64,000 nt of DNA from Pleionea litopenaei (GTDB lineage Bacteria > Pseudomonadota > Gammaproteobacteria > Enterobacterales > Kangiellaceae), in the NCBI RefSeq assembly GCF_031198435.1, contig NZ_CP133548.1, positions 3,816,001 through 3,880,000 on the forward strand. Direction: 5' to 3'. Below are positions 16,220 through 24,876 of this stretch, in pieces (within the stretch, counting starts at the first letter, position 1; every line of letters starts with the position of its first letter). The notes beneath the pieces were generated by a model, which saw only the letters and a program-made list of their open reading frames with translations, was not told the origin of the DNA and ran no database searches. The translations under genes and the position numbers were made by a program.

Positions 16220-18460
16220 ATGACTGTGGCATTGTCGATTGAACAAGACTTTGAAGGTGACATAGACGCGCTCTGTGAGGCGCGTCATAGCAATCCGTTT
16301 GCCTTTCTAGGACTCCATCCAAATCAAGATGGCCAGTTGCAATGTCGAGTGTTTGCACCGGAAGCAAAATCCGTTGCCATGATTGACCCTAATTCTGGTC
16401 GCGTTATTCATAAAATGAAAAAACTCGACCCGCGTGGTTTTTACTTTATTCAAACTCGGCGCAAGAATCGATTTCGCTACGCGCTAAAAATTGCAACGGA
16501 AAATGCTATTGTTCAATGTCTCGATCCTTATCAGTTTTCAGAAGTCATCTCTGAAAAGCAAATACAGCAGTTTGAGCAAGGCGTTTGTTACCAGTTAGAC
16601 GAGTTATTTGGTGCAAATATTGTTGAACACGAGGGTGTATCCGGTGTTTGTTTTAGTGTTTGGGCTCCGAATGCTTCTCATGTATCCGTTGTTGGCGACT
16701 TCAATCACTGGGATGGTCGCCGTCATTCGATGAGGTTACGCTATGAGATTGGCGCTTGGGAGATTTTCATTCCGAACATCGAGTTAGGTCAAAGGTACAA
16801 GTTTGAATTAAAAGATCGCCATGGAAACCTTTTGCCACTCAAAGCTGACCCTTTTGCTAAGCAAGGTGAGTTAAGACCTGGTAATGCCAGCCTTGTAGTG
16901 CATGAAAAAGCATACACTTGGAACGATCATACTTGGATAAATCAACGCGCTAAATATCAAAAAGCCAGTTCGCCTATGAGCATCTATCAAGTTCATCTTG
17001 GTTCGTGGCGAAGAAAGAGTGATGGCTGCTTTTTTAACTATCGTGAACTTGCCCATGAATTGGTAGATTACGTTAGCGACCTTGGCTTTACTCATATTCA
17101 ATTGCTTCCAATCAGTGAATACCCGTTTGATGGCTCATGGGGTTATCAGCCAACGGGATTGTTTGCGGTGACCAGTCGGTTTAAAACAGATGGCAAAAAT
17201 GTTGTGGAAGACTTTCAATATTTTGTCGATTACTGCCATCAACATCAAATTGGCGTGCTGATTGATTGGGTTCCTGCACATTTTCCGAGTGATGATCACG
17301 GCTTAAAACAATTTGACGGAACCTGTCTTTTTGAGCACAAAGATCCTCGACGTGGTTTTCATCCTGACTGGAATACTTTGATTTATAATTTTGGTCGTAA
17401 AGAAGTTTCTCAAATATTGATTGCTAGTGCATTGCGTTGGCTTGACAAGTTTCATGTAGACGGAATTCGAGTGGATGCCGTTGCATCGATGTTGTATCTA
17501 AACTACAGCCGCAAAGAAGGCGAGTGGTTACCTAATATTTATGGTGGTCATGAGAATCTAGAAGCGATTGATTTTTTGAAGCGTTTTAACCGAGAAGTAA
17601 AACAGCATTTTCCTGACTGCATCACGATTGCGGAAGAGTCCAGTGCTTGGCCCGATGTTACAACGATTAACCATTTAGACGGACTCGGTTTTGATTTTAA
17701 ATGGAATATGGGGTGGATGAACGATACGTTGCAGTATATGAAACGAGATCCGATTCATCGCGAGTATCACGCTAATGAAATAACTTTTGGAATTGACTAC
17801 GCGTTCAACGAGCGATTTATATTAGCCTTGAGTCATGACGAAGTGGTGCACGAAAAAGGAACATTATTGACTCGAATGCCGGGCGATGATTGGCAACGTT
17901 TTGCAAACCTAAGAGCCTATTTTGCTTTTATGTGGAGTCATCCGGGTAAAAAAATGCTGTTTATGGGCGCTGAGTTAGCGACTGAAAATGAATGGGATTT
18001 TGACTCAGAATTAGATTGGTCGTTACTTAATTCGACGAGAAATGGGCAAGTTCAATCGCTGATACGAGACTTAAATAAACTTTACTCCAACTCGCCAGCA
18101 TTGTATCGGACTGATCATCGAGCAGATGGCTTTGAATGGATTCAAACCAATGACTCAGGTTCTTCGATCTTTGCGTTCATTCGTCAAGAGTCGAGCGTTG
18201 ATTGTGAACGACCGAGTGAGCTACTTGTTATTGTCTGTAACTTTACCCCTCAAGTTCATCATCAATACAGTATCAGAGTTCCTTGTGCTGGTTTTTATCG
18301 AGAGATATTAAATACAGATGCCGACTGTTATGGCGGTAGTCATCAGGGAAATATGGGTGGAATAAATTCAACCCATATAAATGATGAACCACTCGAACAT
18401 CGAATAGTGATTACTGTTCCTCCTCTGGCAACCTGCCTATTTCGATGGGAGGAAAAATAG
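16220..18460 (+). CDS. glgB: 1,4-alpha-glucan branching enzyme
   Basis: The 746-residue GH13 branching enzyme moves alpha-1,4 segments onto O-6 to make alpha-1,6 branches. It has an N-terminal extension (residues 1-130), a CBM48 module (GVCFSVWAPNASHVSVVGDFNHWDG, about 142-166) and the GH13 barrel. Catalytic regions are DWVPAHF (349), DGIRVDAVAS with nucleophile Asp419, IAEESSAW with acid/base Glu472, and LSHDEVVH with Asp540. The length and N1 domain match long-form bacterial GlgB. It starts 2 nt after glgP and its stop overlaps the glgX GTG as TAGTG. A branching enzyme without glgC/glgA nearby is unusual and suggests remodelling of imported or endogenous glucan. Confidence 0.96.
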   Translation: MTVALSIEQDFEGDIDALCEARHSNPFAFLGLHPNQDGQLQCRVFAPEAKSVAMIDPNSGRVIHKMKKLDPRGFYFIQTRRKNRFRYALKIATENAIVQCLDPYQFSEVISEKQIQQFEQGVCYQLDELFGANIVEHEGVSGVCFSVWAPNASHVSVVGDFNHWDGRRHSMRLRYEIGAWEIFIPNIELGQRYKFELKDRHGNLLPLKADPFAKQGELRPGNASLVVHEKAYTWNDHTWINQRAKYQKASSPMSIYQVHLGSWRRKSDGCFFNYRELAHELVDYVSDLGFTHIQLLPISEYPFDGSWGYQPTGLFAVTSRFKTDGKNVVEDFQYFVDYCHQHQIGVLIDWVPAHFPSDDHGLKQFDGTCLFEHKDPRRGFHPDWNTLIYNFGRKEVSQILIASALRWLDKFHVDGIRVDAVASMLYLNYSRKEGEWLPNIYGGHENLEAIDFLKRFNREVKQHFPDCITIAEESSAWPDVTTINHLDGLGFDFKWNMGWMNDTLQYMKRDPIHREYHANEITFGIDYAFNERFILALSHDEVVHEKGTLLTRMPGDDWQRFANLRAYFAFMWSHPGKKMLFMGAELATENEWDFDSELDWSLLNSTRNGQVQSLIRDLNKLYSNSPALYRTDHRADGFEWIQTNDSGSSIFAFIRQESSVDCERPSELLVIVCNFTPQVHHQYSIRVPCAGFYREILNTDADCYGGSHQGNMGGINSTHINDEPLEHRIVITVPPLATCLFRWEEK

Positions 18461-20685
18461 TGAAAGTGAGCTTTGGAAGCGCTTACCCTTTAGGTGCGAC
18501 ACTTGAGAGTGATGGTGTTAATTTCGCGATCTATTCCGAGCATGCATCGAAAATAAAGGTTTGCTTTTTTGATCCTGAGACGGGTCATTCAATTGAGCAA
18601 GTTGAGTTAGCTCACAAAACCAATCATGTATGGCATGCAAAAATTCATGGCATTCAAGAGGGGGCTCATTATGGCTATCGAGTTTGGGGCCCTTATGCAC
18701 CAGAGCAAGGTAATCGATTTAATCCTAACAAATTGCTCATCGATCCTTATGCACGCAAGTTAAGTGCGCCAGTCGAAAACTCGGATTTAAATTTTGGCTA
18801 CCAGAAGGGGCATGTTTCAGACAATCAAAATGATCTGATCATGGACGAGCGAGACAATTCGGAGGTGGTTCCAAAATGCGTGGTTGTAAAAGAGAATGTA
18901 AGAGACAGCATAATAGACAGTGTAAACAAGAATGTCAGAGGTTCATGGGGCCAAAATAAAGAGAATAATGATAAGGCGGCTGACATTATCTATGAAGTCA
19001 ATGTTCGAACCTACAGCCAAGGCAATTTACATATTCCTAAAGCGTTACGCGGTACGTTTGCTGCACTCGCGAGTGAGTCGAACATAGAATACCTTAAACG
19101 GTTGGGTGTCACCTGTATCGAGCTGATGCCCATTACAGCGTTTGCTTCAGAAAGTCATCTGCATGATAAGGGGTTGACCAATGTGTGGGGATATAACCCC
19201 GTTTCGCTGTTTGCACTAGAACCTAAATATTGTTCTAAGGAATCTTTACAAGAATTTCGGTTGCTGGTTAATACCATGCATAGCGCCGGAATTAAGGTGA
19301 TTTTAGACGTTGTCTTTAATCATACGGCAGAAGGAAATCATCTCGGTCCCACGCTAAGTTTTAAAGGCATCGACAATAAAAGTTACTATTATCTCGACTC
19401 TCAGAGTCCGCGTTTTTATCAAAATTTTTCAGGTTGCGGAAACTCATTAAATGTTGCTCACCCAGCGGTGATTCAATTGTTAATGGACTGTTTAAGGTAT
19501 TGGGTCGTTAACATGGGAGTTGATGGCTTTCGCTTTGATTTAGCAAGCTCAATGATGCGCAATCATAACGGACAAGTCACTAACAAAGGGTATAAACGAC
19601 ATCCATTATTATTGGCGATTGAGCAAGACCCAAGTTTATCGGGGGTAATGCTCATTGCCGAGCCATGGGATTTGGGTGAATGTGGGTATCAACTTGGTCA
19701 ATTCCCCAACCGTTGGTATGAATGGAATGATCGATTTAGAGACAGTGTGCGCCGTTTTTGGCGGGGAGATGACGGTGAATTAGCCGAGTTTGCCAAGCGC
19801 CTGCATGGCTCACATGATTTACTTTTTCGTGAAGGAAGAACGGCTCGTACCAGTATCAATTTTGTGACGGCCCACGACGGTTTTTGTTTAGAGGATTTGG
19901 TGAGTTTTTCAGAGAAGCATAATCAAGCGAATGGTGAAAATAATCGAGACGGATGCAACAATAATTACTCGGCTAATTATGGTGCAGAAGGCGTAACTGA
20001 TGATCAAGAAATACTGAACTTACGGCAACGACAAAAGCGGAATTTAATCACCAGCGTTTTCATCGCTCAGGGCACGCCCATGATCCTTTCGGGGGATGAA
20101 CGAAGTCACACTCAACAAGGCAATAACAATGCCTACTGCCAAGATAACGAACACTATTGGCTGAATTGGAACCTTTTATCGAATGAGCAGAGCTCACAAC
20201 TAACGCTTATTCAATACTTAGTTGAACTAAGAAAAAAGTACTCTCTGCTAACTCGGATCGATTATCCACATGGCGATCTAACTTGTCAGCACAGTGGCAT
20301 TAATGACATCGATTGGTTTCATCCGAGTGGCAAACGAATGATGGCCGCAGATTGGGAGAGTGATTCTTTGAAAAGTTTTGCCATGATGTTAGCGAAGAAA
20401 GACGACGATTTCAGTGGTTACTTAGACAGTGAATTCGACTTAAGTGACGGACTAGAGAGTGAAAATAGCCACACTATTAACGATGATGCGTTGTTTTGTA
20501 TTTTTAATGCCGATGATCAAGAGCAGCCATTTCACTTACCGCAATTCAATGGTGATTGGTCAATGGTGTTATGTACCTATGGTTGGCCTAAACGGCAAGA
20601 AACGATTCCTAATGAAATTTTGATCGAAGCAAAAACCTGTAAGATTTTGAGTTTTAAGAAAGCAGAGCGATTGGTCGCTGCTTAA
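18460..20685 (+). CDS. glgX: Glycogen debranching enzyme (GlgX, isoamylase type)
   Basis: I start this at the GTG at 18460, which overlaps the glgB stop (TAGTG) and has GGAGG 8 nt upstream; an ATG at 18445 would contain that ribosome site. The product is 741 residues, longer than E. coli GlgX (657). It has an N-terminal CBM48 (PLGATLESDGVNFAIYSEHA) and a GH13_11 barrel with DVVFNHTAEG, GFRFDLAS (nucleophile near residue 360), IAEPWDLG (acid/base near 401) and TAHDGF. It hydrolyses alpha-1,6 branches, best on phosphorylase-trimmed limit dextrin, which fits its place after glgP. An acidic insert near the C-terminus (KKDDDFSGYLDSEFDLSDG) accounts for part of the extra length. Confidence 0.94.
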   Translation: MKVSFGSAYPLGATLESDGVNFAIYSEHASKIKVCFFDPETGHSIEQVELAHKTNHVWHAKIHGIQEGAHYGYRVWGPYAPEQGNRFNPNKLLIDPYARKLSAPVENSDLNFGYQKGHVSDNQNDLIMDERDNSEVVPKCVVVKENVRDSIIDSVNKNVRGSWGQNKENNDKAADIIYEVNVRTYSQGNLHIPKALRGTFAALASESNIEYLKRLGVTCIELMPITAFASESHLHDKGLTNVWGYNPVSLFALEPKYCSKESLQEFRLLVNTMHSAGIKVILDVVFNHTAEGNHLGPTLSFKGIDNKSYYYLDSQSPRFYQNFSGCGNSLNVAHPAVIQLLMDCLRYWVVNMGVDGFRFDLASSMMRNHNGQVTNKGYKRHPLLLAIEQDPSLSGVMLIAEPWDLGECGYQLGQFPNRWYEWNDRFRDSVRRFWRGDDGELAEFAKRLHGSHDLLFREGRTARTSINFVTAHDGFCLEDLVSFSEKHNQANGENNRDGCNNNYSANYGAEGVTDDQEILNLRQRQKRNLITSVFIAQGTPMILSGDERSHTQQGNNNAYCQDNEHYWLNWNLLSNEQSSQLTLIQYLVELRKKYSLLTRIDYPHGDLTCQHSGINDIDWFHPSGKRMMAADWESDSLKSFAMMLAKKDDDFSGYLDSEFDLSDGLESENSHTINDDALFCIFNADDQEQPFHLPQFNGDWSMVLCTYGWPKRQETIPNEILIEAKTCKILSFKKAERLVAA

Positions 20686-20731
20686 ATATAGAATCATTGA
20701 GTGCCAAGCACGATTAGAAGAGAAAAGAAAC

Positions 20732-22906
20732 ATGAGCGCAATTCAACAGTTGGCAGAACAAGTAGGTTTTCATAATGAATATACTAATTGTTTTGGACAG
20801 CAAGTCTATGCCGAAGATGAGTCAAGAGCATCACTTCTCAATGCGATGGGGTATGACGTATCGTCGGAAGACATAATTTATCAGCAGATTGAAACGTTAA
20901 AGAATAGTCAATGGCTACGCTTGATCGCACCAACGGAAGTCATTAAAGAAGAGCTCAGCGAACCTGTTGTCGACATTGTGTTGAATGAAAATGAGCAAAA
21001 GCTTCAATACCAAGTTGAAATGGAAAACGGAGAGTTAGTTAAAGGAAACGTCAGTGTTAATGACAGTGACATTGAGTCGCAAAAGACCATCGATAAACAA
21101 TCTTATCGTCGCGTGACATTAAAATTACCTAAAATGCCCATGGGCTATCATACGTTAACCGTTAACAGCGGTGAGCGAGTGGCGACCTCTACTTTGATCG
21201 TTGCACCTCAAAAATGTTATCAGCCTTCGGATGCAGCGGCGTTTAAAATGTGGGGGTTAGCGGCTCAAGTATACTCACTGAGACACTCAACGAGCATTGG
21301 GACGGGCGATTTTTCTGCACTTAAACGTTTAGTTGAACAAGCGGGTCAGAAAGGCGCGAGCTTAATCGGCGTAAATCCATTGCATCCATTATTCCCGTCG
21401 AACCCAGCGCATCGAAGTCCTTATTCACCATCGAGTCGTAATTTTTGGAATGTTATGTATCTTGATCCGCGCGCATTCCCAAATTTCTCTGATTGTAAAG
21501 CGGTGCAAGAAGCGCTTGAGCGAGGGGAAAATCGAACGCTCATTGAGCAACTAAATAGCCAAGAGCACATTGATTATGCCGTATCAGGGCGATTTAAATT
21601 GTCTTTATTTGAACTGTTGTTTAAAGACTTTCAAGAAAAACATTTGTCACAAAGCTCGGCTTTAGCACAAGCGTTTCAATCGTTTCGGATTGAACAAGGA
21701 CAAGACTTAGACATTCTAACCACCTACGAAGCCTTATATGAGCATTTTCACCAGCTCGATCACAACGCTTACGGTTGGCGGGACTGGCCGGAAGATTATC
21801 AATCGCCGACGACGCCTGCAGTGAAAGCCTTTGCTGAAGAGTTTTCCGATCGCATTGATTTTTTTGCATTTTTACAATGGAATGCGGATCGACAACTCAC
21901 TGCGATAAAAGAAACAGCCGAACGTGCTGGAATGCCCGTTGGCTTATATTTAGATTTGGCCGTTGGGAGCGATGGTGGTGGTGCGGACGTATGGTCGAAT
22001 AGAGAAGTTTATGTCGCTGGTGGAGCGGTTGGAGCACCACCCGATGCCACCAATACCATCGGGCAAGATTGGGGGTTAACCCCAATCAATCCTGTCGCCT
22101 TAAAAGAACAAGGCTTTCAAGCATTGATTAAACCCATGCGCAGTTGTATGCGTCATGCGGGTGCTTTGCGTATTGATCATGTGTTGGGATATATGCGCCA
22201 ATATTGGGTGGCACCGGGCAAGCGCGCCGATGAAGGAATTTACATTTCATTTCCGTTTGAAGATATGTTGCGAGTCATCGCATTGGAGTCACAACGGTCG
22301 CGTTGCATTGTTATTGGTGAAGATTTAGGAACGGTTCCCGAAGGTTTTGGAGAGATCATGGCCAACGCTGGTTTGTTGTCTTATCGAGTGTTGTTTTTTG
22401 AACGCTGGGAATCTGGCTTATTCCATCGACCTGAGGTTTATCCTGAGCAAGCCATGGTGACCGTATCAACCCATGATTTGCCAACCGTTCATGGTTGGTG
22501 GAGCGGAGAAGATTTAAATTGGCGAGATAAACTGAAGCTTTATCCAAACCAAGAAATGGGAGTTCAACAACGTGCGCAACGGATCAGCGATCGTGAACAA
22601 TTACTAGCCGCACTTGACGATGCTCAGGTTATTGCTAAAAACGAGCACCCAAGTACTCATCCACCTGAGATGAACATTGCGCTTGCTCGAGCGGTACAAA
22701 GCTTTTTGGCAAAAACGAAAGGCGCCATACAAATGATCCCTTTAGAAGATGCATTAGGGATTGAACAACAAGTGAATATTCCAGGCACGATTGATGAACA
22801 CCCGAATTGGTTACAGCGTTTATCACTGAGCGTCGATGCGCTTTGGCAACATGATTACATGCAGGCGGTCATTGAAACAATGAATCAGCAGCGTCCGCGT
22901 AGCTAG
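20732..22906 (+). CDS. malQ: 4-alpha-glucanotransferase (amylomaltase)
   Basis: The 724-residue GH77 enzyme transfers maltodextrin segments between chains and releases glucose. An N-terminal domain of about 150 residues precedes the barrel, as in enterobacterial MalQ. Motifs are SPYSPSSRNFWN, LRIDHVLGYMRQYW with the nucleophile Asp near 482, VIGEDLGTVP with the acid/base Glu near 531, and STHDLPTVHGWW (about 579). AAGAGAAAAG precedes the ATG. It follows glgX by 46 nt and is probably the last gene of the glgP-glgB-glgX-malQ operon. Four 20-bp repeats begin at its stop codon. With GlgP it would convert imported maltodextrins to glucose and glucose 1-phosphate. Confidence 0.95.
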   Translation: MSAIQQLAEQVGFHNEYTNCFGQQVYAEDESRASLLNAMGYDVSSEDIIYQQIETLKNSQWLRLIAPTEVIKEELSEPVVDIVLNENEQKLQYQVEMENGELVKGNVSVNDSDIESQKTIDKQSYRRVTLKLPKMPMGYHTLTVNSGERVATSTLIVAPQKCYQPSDAAAFKMWGLAAQVYSLRHSTSIGTGDFSALKRLVEQAGQKGASLIGVNPLHPLFPSNPAHRSPYSPSSRNFWNVMYLDPRAFPNFSDCKAVQEALERGENRTLIEQLNSQEHIDYAVSGRFKLSLFELLFKDFQEKHLSQSSALAQAFQSFRIEQGQDLDILTTYEALYEHFHQLDHNAYGWRDWPEDYQSPTTPAVKAFAEEFSDRIDFFAFLQWNADRQLTAIKETAERAGMPVGLYLDLAVGSDGGGADVWSNREVYVAGGAVGAPPDATNTIGQDWGLTPINPVALKEQGFQALIKPMRSCMRHAGALRIDHVLGYMRQYWVAPGKRADEGIYISFPFEDMLRVIALESQRSRCIVIGEDLGTVPEGFGEIMANAGLLSYRVLFFERWESGLFHRPEVYPEQAMVTVSTHDLPTVHGWWSGEDLNWRDKLKLYPNQEMGVQQRAQRISDREQLLAALDDAQVIAKNEHPSTHPPEMNIALARAVQSFLAKTKGAIQMIPLEDALGIEQQVNIPGTIDEHPNWLQRLSLSVDALWQHDYMQAVIETMNQQRPRS

Positions 22907-22978
22907 TTTGTATAAGAAGCTAGTTTGTATAAATAGTTGCTAGGTTGTATGAATAGTTGCTGGGTTGAATGAGAAAAT
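22902..22978. repeat. Four imperfect ~20-bp tandem repeats at the end of malQ
   Basis: Units begin GCTAGTTTGTATAA (22902), GCTAGTTTGTATAA (22919), GCTAGGTTGTATGA (22939) and GCTGGGTTGAATGA (22959), with an AATAGTT tail in the middle two. The first unit includes the malQ stop codon. Sequence decays from first to last copy. Confidence 0.7.
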
Positions 22979-23073
22979 TGACCTAAGAACCAAAGAAATT
23001 CATCACCGTGATGGATAAGATAAACAGTACAAGATCAGCCGCGCACAAGTGAGCGTTGGTGAGGAATGAAAAA

Positions 23074-24537
23074 ATGAGTCAACCCAAGTTATCGTTTTGG
23101 CAAGTTTGGAATGTCAGTTTTGGCTTTCTCGGTGTGCAATTTGGTTTCGCTTTGCAAAACGGAAACGCCAGTCGAATTTTATCGGATCTCGGCGCCGATC
23201 TGCATTCTCTATCTTTATTCTGGTTAGTCGCACCAGTGATGGGATTGATCGTTCAGCCGATCGTAGGGGCTGCGTCAGATAAAACTTGGAACCGCTTCGG
23301 TCGCCGAAATCCGTTTATTTTGGGCGGTGCTGTCGTTGCGGCGATTGGTATGGCGTTGATGCCGAATGCCTCTTGGTTTGTGGCCATTCTAGCGCCAATG
23401 TTGATGGGAGCTGTAATGCTCGCAATCATGGATGCTGCTTTTAATGTGACCATGCAACCCTTTCGCGCTTTGGTTTCCGATATGGTTCCGTCAGAGCAGC
23501 GCAATTTAGGTTACTCGGTGCAAAGCTTATTGATCAATATCGGTGCGGTTATTGGCTCATTGCTACCTTTTTTATTAACCAATGTTATCGGCCTTGATAA
23601 TGCCGCTAAGGCAGGTGAAGTGGCGCCGTCGGTGATCTGGGCCTTTTACATTGGAGCGACGGTATTACTTGGGTCGGTATTGTGGACTGTCTTTCGTACA
23701 AAAGAGTATTCGCCAGAAGAGTACAATCTCTACAAGGGAATTGAAGACGCTCCTATGCCAACATCGACGCAAAAAACCAACCTTCGAACTCGCATGAGCG
23801 GCTTTGTTGATTTAATTGTTGATATGCCGACGACCATGAAACAGTTAGCCGTTGTGCAATTTTTTTCGTGGTTTGCCTTGTTTATTATGTGGGTGTATAC
23901 CATGCCAGCGATCGCACAACATATTTGGGGCATCGATGCCAAGTGGTTTAGTTCAGAGTTTTTGAACTCTGTTGGTAATCAATTACCGTTAGATATTGCT
24001 AAAGCTAAAGGTCAAGCTGGAGATTGGGTTGGGATCATTTTCGCTGCTTATTCTTTGTTTGCCGCAATCTTTTCAGTGTTCCTTACCCGTATCGCCAATC
24101 GATTTGGTCGCAAGAAAACTTACGCAGGCTCGTTAATCTTGGGTGGCATTGGCTATTTGTCGTTTGGACTTTTTCCAAACTCTGAAATCGTTCATGTGAA
24201 TTTGCTTATTACGGAAGTGGATATTCCACAAAGCGCATTGATGTTATTGATTCCAATGATTGGTGTCGGTATTGCTTGGGCGGCTATTTTAGCCATGCCT
24301 TATGCGATACTTTCTGACTCGATTCCGGCGCAAAAAATGGGCGTTTATATGGGCATTTTTAACTTTACCATTGCGGCTCCGCAAATTGTCTCAGGATTGA
24401 TCGCGGGACAGCTGTTGCGTTTTGTTTTTGATAATGAAGCGATTTACATTATTGGTTTAGCCGGAGTCTTTATGCTGTTAGGAGCCGTTTCCGTTTATTT
24501 TGTTAAGGTTTCGTCTAGCCCAGAAACATCTCACTAA
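23074..24537 (+). CDS. MFS sugar:cation symporter, probable maltose/maltodextrin transporter
   Basis: From the ATG at 23074 (GAGGA 8 nt upstream; better than the TTG at 23056) the product is 487 residues with about 12 membrane helices. The loop SDKTWNRFGRRNPFILGGA between helices 2 and 3, and its second-half partner RIANRFGRKKTYAGS, are typical of the GPH/SLC45-like sugar symporters that include bacterial maltose permeases and plant sucrose carriers. Sitting between malQ and a TonB-dependent receptor, it is the only inner-membrane sugar transporter in the locus, so uptake of maltose or maltodextrin into the cytoplasm is the best inference. A rho-independent terminator follows directly. Confidence 0.82.
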   Translation: MSQPKLSFWQVWNVSFGFLGVQFGFALQNGNASRILSDLGADLHSLSLFWLVAPVMGLIVQPIVGAASDKTWNRFGRRNPFILGGAVVAAIGMALMPNASWFVAILAPMLMGAVMLAIMDAAFNVTMQPFRALVSDMVPSEQRNLGYSVQSLLINIGAVIGSLLPFLLTNVIGLDNAAKAGEVAPSVIWAFYIGATVLLGSVLWTVFRTKEYSPEEYNLYKGIEDAPMPTSTQKTNLRTRMSGFVDLIVDMPTTMKQLAVVQFFSWFALFIMWVYTMPAIAQHIWGIDAKWFSSEFLNSVGNQLPLDIAKAKGQAGDWVGIIFAAYSLFAAIFSVFLTRIANRFGRKKTYAGSLILGGIGYLSFGLFPNSEIVHVNLLITEVDIPQSALMLLIPMIGVGIAWAAILAMPYAILSDSIPAQKMGVYMGIFNFTIAAPQIVSGLIAGQLLRFVFDNEAIYIIGLAGVFMLLGAVSVYFVKVSSSPETSH

Positions 24538-24562
24538 CATCGGTTGAAAAACTAACCTCTTT

Positions 24563-24588
24563 AAGCCCCGTATGTTCGGGGCTTTTTT
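24563..24588 (+). terminator. Rho-independent terminator after the MFS gene
   Basis: AAGCCCCG (24563-24570), a TATGTT loop and CGGGGCTT (24577-24584) are followed by a T run to 24588. It lies 25 nt after the stop codon. Confidence 0.92.
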
Positions 24589-24618
24589 GTGCCTTTGAGA
24601 GATAAAGTTTTTATCGAT

Positions 24619-24632
24619 TGCATACCAATGCA
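24619..24632. promoter_or_regulatory. Degenerate operator-like site (weak)
   Basis: TGCATACCAATGCA differs at two central positions from TGCATACGTATGCA seen before glgP and loses the central CG. It keeps both TGCA ends. It could be an auxiliary site 67 bp from the better site at 24686. Confidence 0.35.
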
Positions 24633-24685
24633 AAATGATGCAGTGCACATTGAAAAAACCGCTAAATATAGCGCTTTCAGAGGTT

Positions 24686-24699
24686 TGAATACGTATGCA
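24686..24699. promoter_or_regulatory. Near-perfect operator candidate upstream of the TonB receptor gene
   Basis: TGAATACGTATGCA matches 13 of 14 positions of the double palindrome before glgP and keeps the central ACGT. It lies 178 nt upstream of the receptor start. This supports joint control of uptake and breakdown genes by the LacI-type regulator. Confidence 0.55.
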
Positions 24700-24876
24700 A
24701 GGCATTGTGCCGAGATAATGTCGATGGCTAAGATGGTTGAATCCTAAAAAGGTAAAAATTGACTAGGCTGTATATAAAGTCGAAACACTTGTGGCTTGGC
24801 GACAACGTTGATGATGCTGGCTACGAATAATAATTCTACAAATTAATATCAGGTCACTGACAGGGGAGGAGCCTCG

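Larger units (their letters stand above)
24538..24876. other. 339-bp intergenic region with terminator and operator-like sites
   Basis: No gene is seen. The region contains the MFS gene terminator, two degenerate copies of the palindrome found before glgP, and A/T-rich DNA with TGTATATAAAG at 24769-24779 that could act as an extended -10 for the receptor gene. I could not find a matching -35. Confidence 0.6.

Noticed and set aside
24759-24779. Standard sigma70 promoter of the receptor gene (TTGACT with TATATA)
   Set aside because: The two hexamers are only about 6 nt apart, so they cannot form one promoter.
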